Assembly (NCBI GenBank): GCA_028872645.1
Contig: JAPKDK010000121.1
Span: 1-8,239 of the forward strand
Reading direction: 5' to 3'
From: Verrucomicrobiota bacterium
GTDB taxonomy: Bacteria; Verrucomicrobiota; Verrucomicrobiia; Limisphaerales; UBA1100
DNA length: 8,239 nt
In this document: positions 7,302 to 8,239 of the stretch, piece by piece
Position numbering within the stretch: the stretch's first letter is position 1
Layout: each line of letters starts with the position of its first letter
The notes under the pieces: model-generated
Told to the model about the DNA's origin: nothing
What the model saw: only the letters and a program-made list of their open reading frames with translations
Databases searched by the model: none
Position numbers and translations under genes: made by a program

Positions 7302-7874
7302 TCACCGCACCACCACGCATTCGGGCAGGGCGGTTTCCAGCCCGACCACACCTGCATCGGTCACTGAGGTGGCGGTGAGTAGGAGCAAACGCAAACCGGT
7401 GCAGTCGGCCAAATGTTTAAGGCCGGCATCGGTCACTGAAGTGTCGTATAAATAGAGCGCGTGCAATTTTGTTTCCCCGGAAATCTTGGCGAGGGCGGCA
7501 TCGGTCACCGCCAAATTGCTGAGCCCCAGCCACAGCAGATTTCCCTCGGCATCGAAACCGTGATCCACCGCCAGCGATTCCAGCGCGATTTTTAGTGCCC
7601 CCTTTTGTTGGAGGGCGCGCAGCAAGGGATCGCCCGTGGGTGTGGGAGGCGTCACGGGCGGGGAGTTGGTTGAGGAGACTGCGGGAGCGTTGGTGCGAAT
7701 TGGCGCGGGGGTGTTTGTGGCATTTTTTGCGCCGCCATTCACATCTCTCTTCGCGGGCGGCGGGAGGTCGAGCGGTTTCTTTTCCTCCATCGTCACCGCC
7801 AAAAAAATAGCCAGTGCCAAGCCAAGCCCACTTAATGAAACGACGATGATTTGATTTCTGGATACTGCAGCCAT
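7302..7874 (-). CDS. Membrane-anchored leucine-rich-repeat protein
   Basis: 190 residues. A single hydrophobic segment at about 8-28 (IIVVSLSGLGLALAIFLAV) serves as an N-terminal anchor or uncleaved signal, placing the rest outside the cytoplasmic membrane. Residues 30-82 are a low-complexity Pro/Thr/Asn/Ala linker. Residues about 111-190 hold three leucine-rich repeats of 24 residues, each with a VTDA motif (123, 147, 171): LSNLAVTDAALAKI, LYDTSVTDAGLKHL and LTATSVTDAGVVGL. The chain closes with ALPECVVV, a usual ending for this planctomycete/verrucomicrobial repeat type. These repeats normally mediate protein binding; no catalytic motif is present. The ATG at 7874 has no clear Shine-Dalgarno but gives the correct membrane anchor. 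The gene follows the Sel1 gene by about 50 bp and precedes the large gene by 84 bp. Partner unknown. Confidence 0.85.
   Translation of the reverse strand: MAAVSRNQIIVVSLSGLGLALAIFLAVTMEEKKPLDLPPPAKRDVNGGAKNATNTPAPIRTNAPAVSSTNSPPVTPPTPTGDPLLRALQQKGALKIALESLAVDHGFDAEGNLLWLGLSNLAVTDAALAKISGETKLHALYLYDTSVTDAGLKHLADCTGLRLLLLTATSVTDAGVVGLETALPECVVVR
7354..7508 (-). repeat. 72-bp-period repeat within the leucine-rich-repeat gene
   Basis: The plus-strand word gcatcggtcactga occurs at 7354-7367 and 7426-7439, and its first 11 bases recur at 7498-7508. The spacing is exactly 72 bases, matching the 24-residue protein repeat (SVTDAG and AVTDAA segments). Confidence 0.8.
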
Positions 7875-7924
7875 TTGATGCTGGCGTCAGTGTGCCTATC
7901 CGCACTCAGGACAGCAAGGGAAGG

Positions 7925-8239
7925 TTATTGCGCGGCCTGAAACTCAACCGACAAGCGTTGCCCCTCGGCCACAGCTTCAGGGATCATTTGGTCGGTGAGG
8001 ATCTCCTTGTCGCGCTGAGCGCGCGCGTGATTGGCCGCGGCGGAAAGGTTCAGCCATTTGTAAGCTTGCACGAGATCTTGCTCCACGCCGATGCCGTGCG
8101 CGAAGCAGAGGCCCGCGTAGTATTGCGCGTCCTCGTGCAAATTTTCTGCCGCTTGCAAAAACCATTTTACCGCTTCAGCATCATCCTTGAGCACACCCTC
8201 GCCCACCCGATGCAAATAGCCCATTTGAAATTGCGCATC
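7925..8239 (-). CDS. Sel1-repeat protein, C-terminal part (5' end outside the window)
   Basis: The frame is open to the window edge: codons upstream of ATG 8224 encode DAQFQ, which completes the start of a Sel1 repeat (AQFQMGYLHRVGEGV), so ATG 8224 is internal and the gene is partial. Two Sel1-like repeats are seen: DAQFQMGYLHRVGEGVLKDD through AVKWFLQAAENL, and DAQYYAGLCFAHGIGVEQD through AYKWLNLSAAANH. A helical C-terminal tail with EAVAEGQRLSVEF is the common ending of such proteins. Sel1 repeats are TPR-related helical pairs that scaffold protein complexes. The visible part has no enzyme motif, and any signal peptide would lie outside the window. The TAA stop is about 50 bp before the leucine-rich-repeat gene on the same strand. 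Confidence 0.88.
   Translation of the reverse strand, partial: DAQFQMGYLHRVGEGVLKDDAEAVKWFLQAAENLHEDAQYYAGLCFAHGIGVEQDLVQAYKWLNLSAAANHARAQRDKEILTDQMIPEAVAEGQRLSVEFQAAQ

Noticed and set aside
6759..7367. Plus-strand open frame of 202 codons spanning the start of the large gene
   Set aside because: Its product is basic, low in structure and without domain features; it runs opposite the deacetylase domain and through the heptamer tract.
7890..7904. Small hairpin (GTGC/GCAC, 6-base loop) between the Sel1 and leucine-rich-repeat genes
   Set aside because: Four base pairs without a following U-tract is expected by chance and does not support a terminator or operator.
7417..7905. Minus-strand frame of 162 codons overlapping the leucine-rich-repeat gene in another frame
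   Set aside because: It has a GTG start and an Arg/Gly-rich composition typical of an out-of-frame reading; the overlapping frame has a membrane anchor and clear repeats.

Overview
This window suggests a member of the PVC superphylum, most likely Verrucomicrobiota or a related planctomycete-like lineage. The main evidence is the large protein at 2112-7217. It carries the 'PVC-type' membrane-bound dehydrogenase propeller (TIGR02604-like), followed by HEAT-like repeats and the matching C-terminal PVC heme-binding cytochrome c domain (TIGR02603-like), a combination characteristic of these bacteria. The planctomycete-style 24-residue leucine-rich repeats and the exported multi-domain enzymes fit the same origin. 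No species can be named from the sequence alone.

Every gene I can support lies on the minus strand. In transcription order, from the right edge leftwards, they are: (1) the C-terminal part of a Sel1-repeat protein (7925 to beyond 8239, cut by the window edge); (2) a 190-residue membrane-anchored leucine-rich-repeat protein (7302-7874); (3) a 1701-residue exported multi-domain protein (2112-7217); (4) a 677-residue exported neutral-ceramidase-family protein (78-2111). Gaps are about 50 bp, 84 bp and 0 bp. Genes 3 and 4 abut exactly (TAG|ATG) with a Shine-Dalgarno sequence inside the end of gene 3, so they are almost certainly co-translated. Whether genes 1 and 2 belong to the same transcript is less certain. 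No RNA genes, mobile elements or CRISPR arrays were seen. Bases 1-77 hold no recognisable gene.

The most notable feature is a 179-residue module of unknown function that occurs in both genes 3 and 4. It aligns without gaps at about 46% identity by my hand count. In the ceramidase-like protein it is the C-terminal domain. In the large protein it sits between FG-GAP propeller blades. The large protein is itself an unusual chain: polysaccharide-deacetylase-like domain, FG-GAP blades interrupted by the module, PVC dehydrogenase propeller, HEAT-like repeats and cytochrome c. The ceramidase-like partner keeps the expected metal ligands but has Gly where the catalytic Ser of characterised neutral ceramidases is expected. 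My inference is an exported two-protein system that cleaves N-acyl or acetyl bonds and oxidises an exposed sugar or alcohol, with the shared module holding both proteins on a common target. The substrate is unknown.
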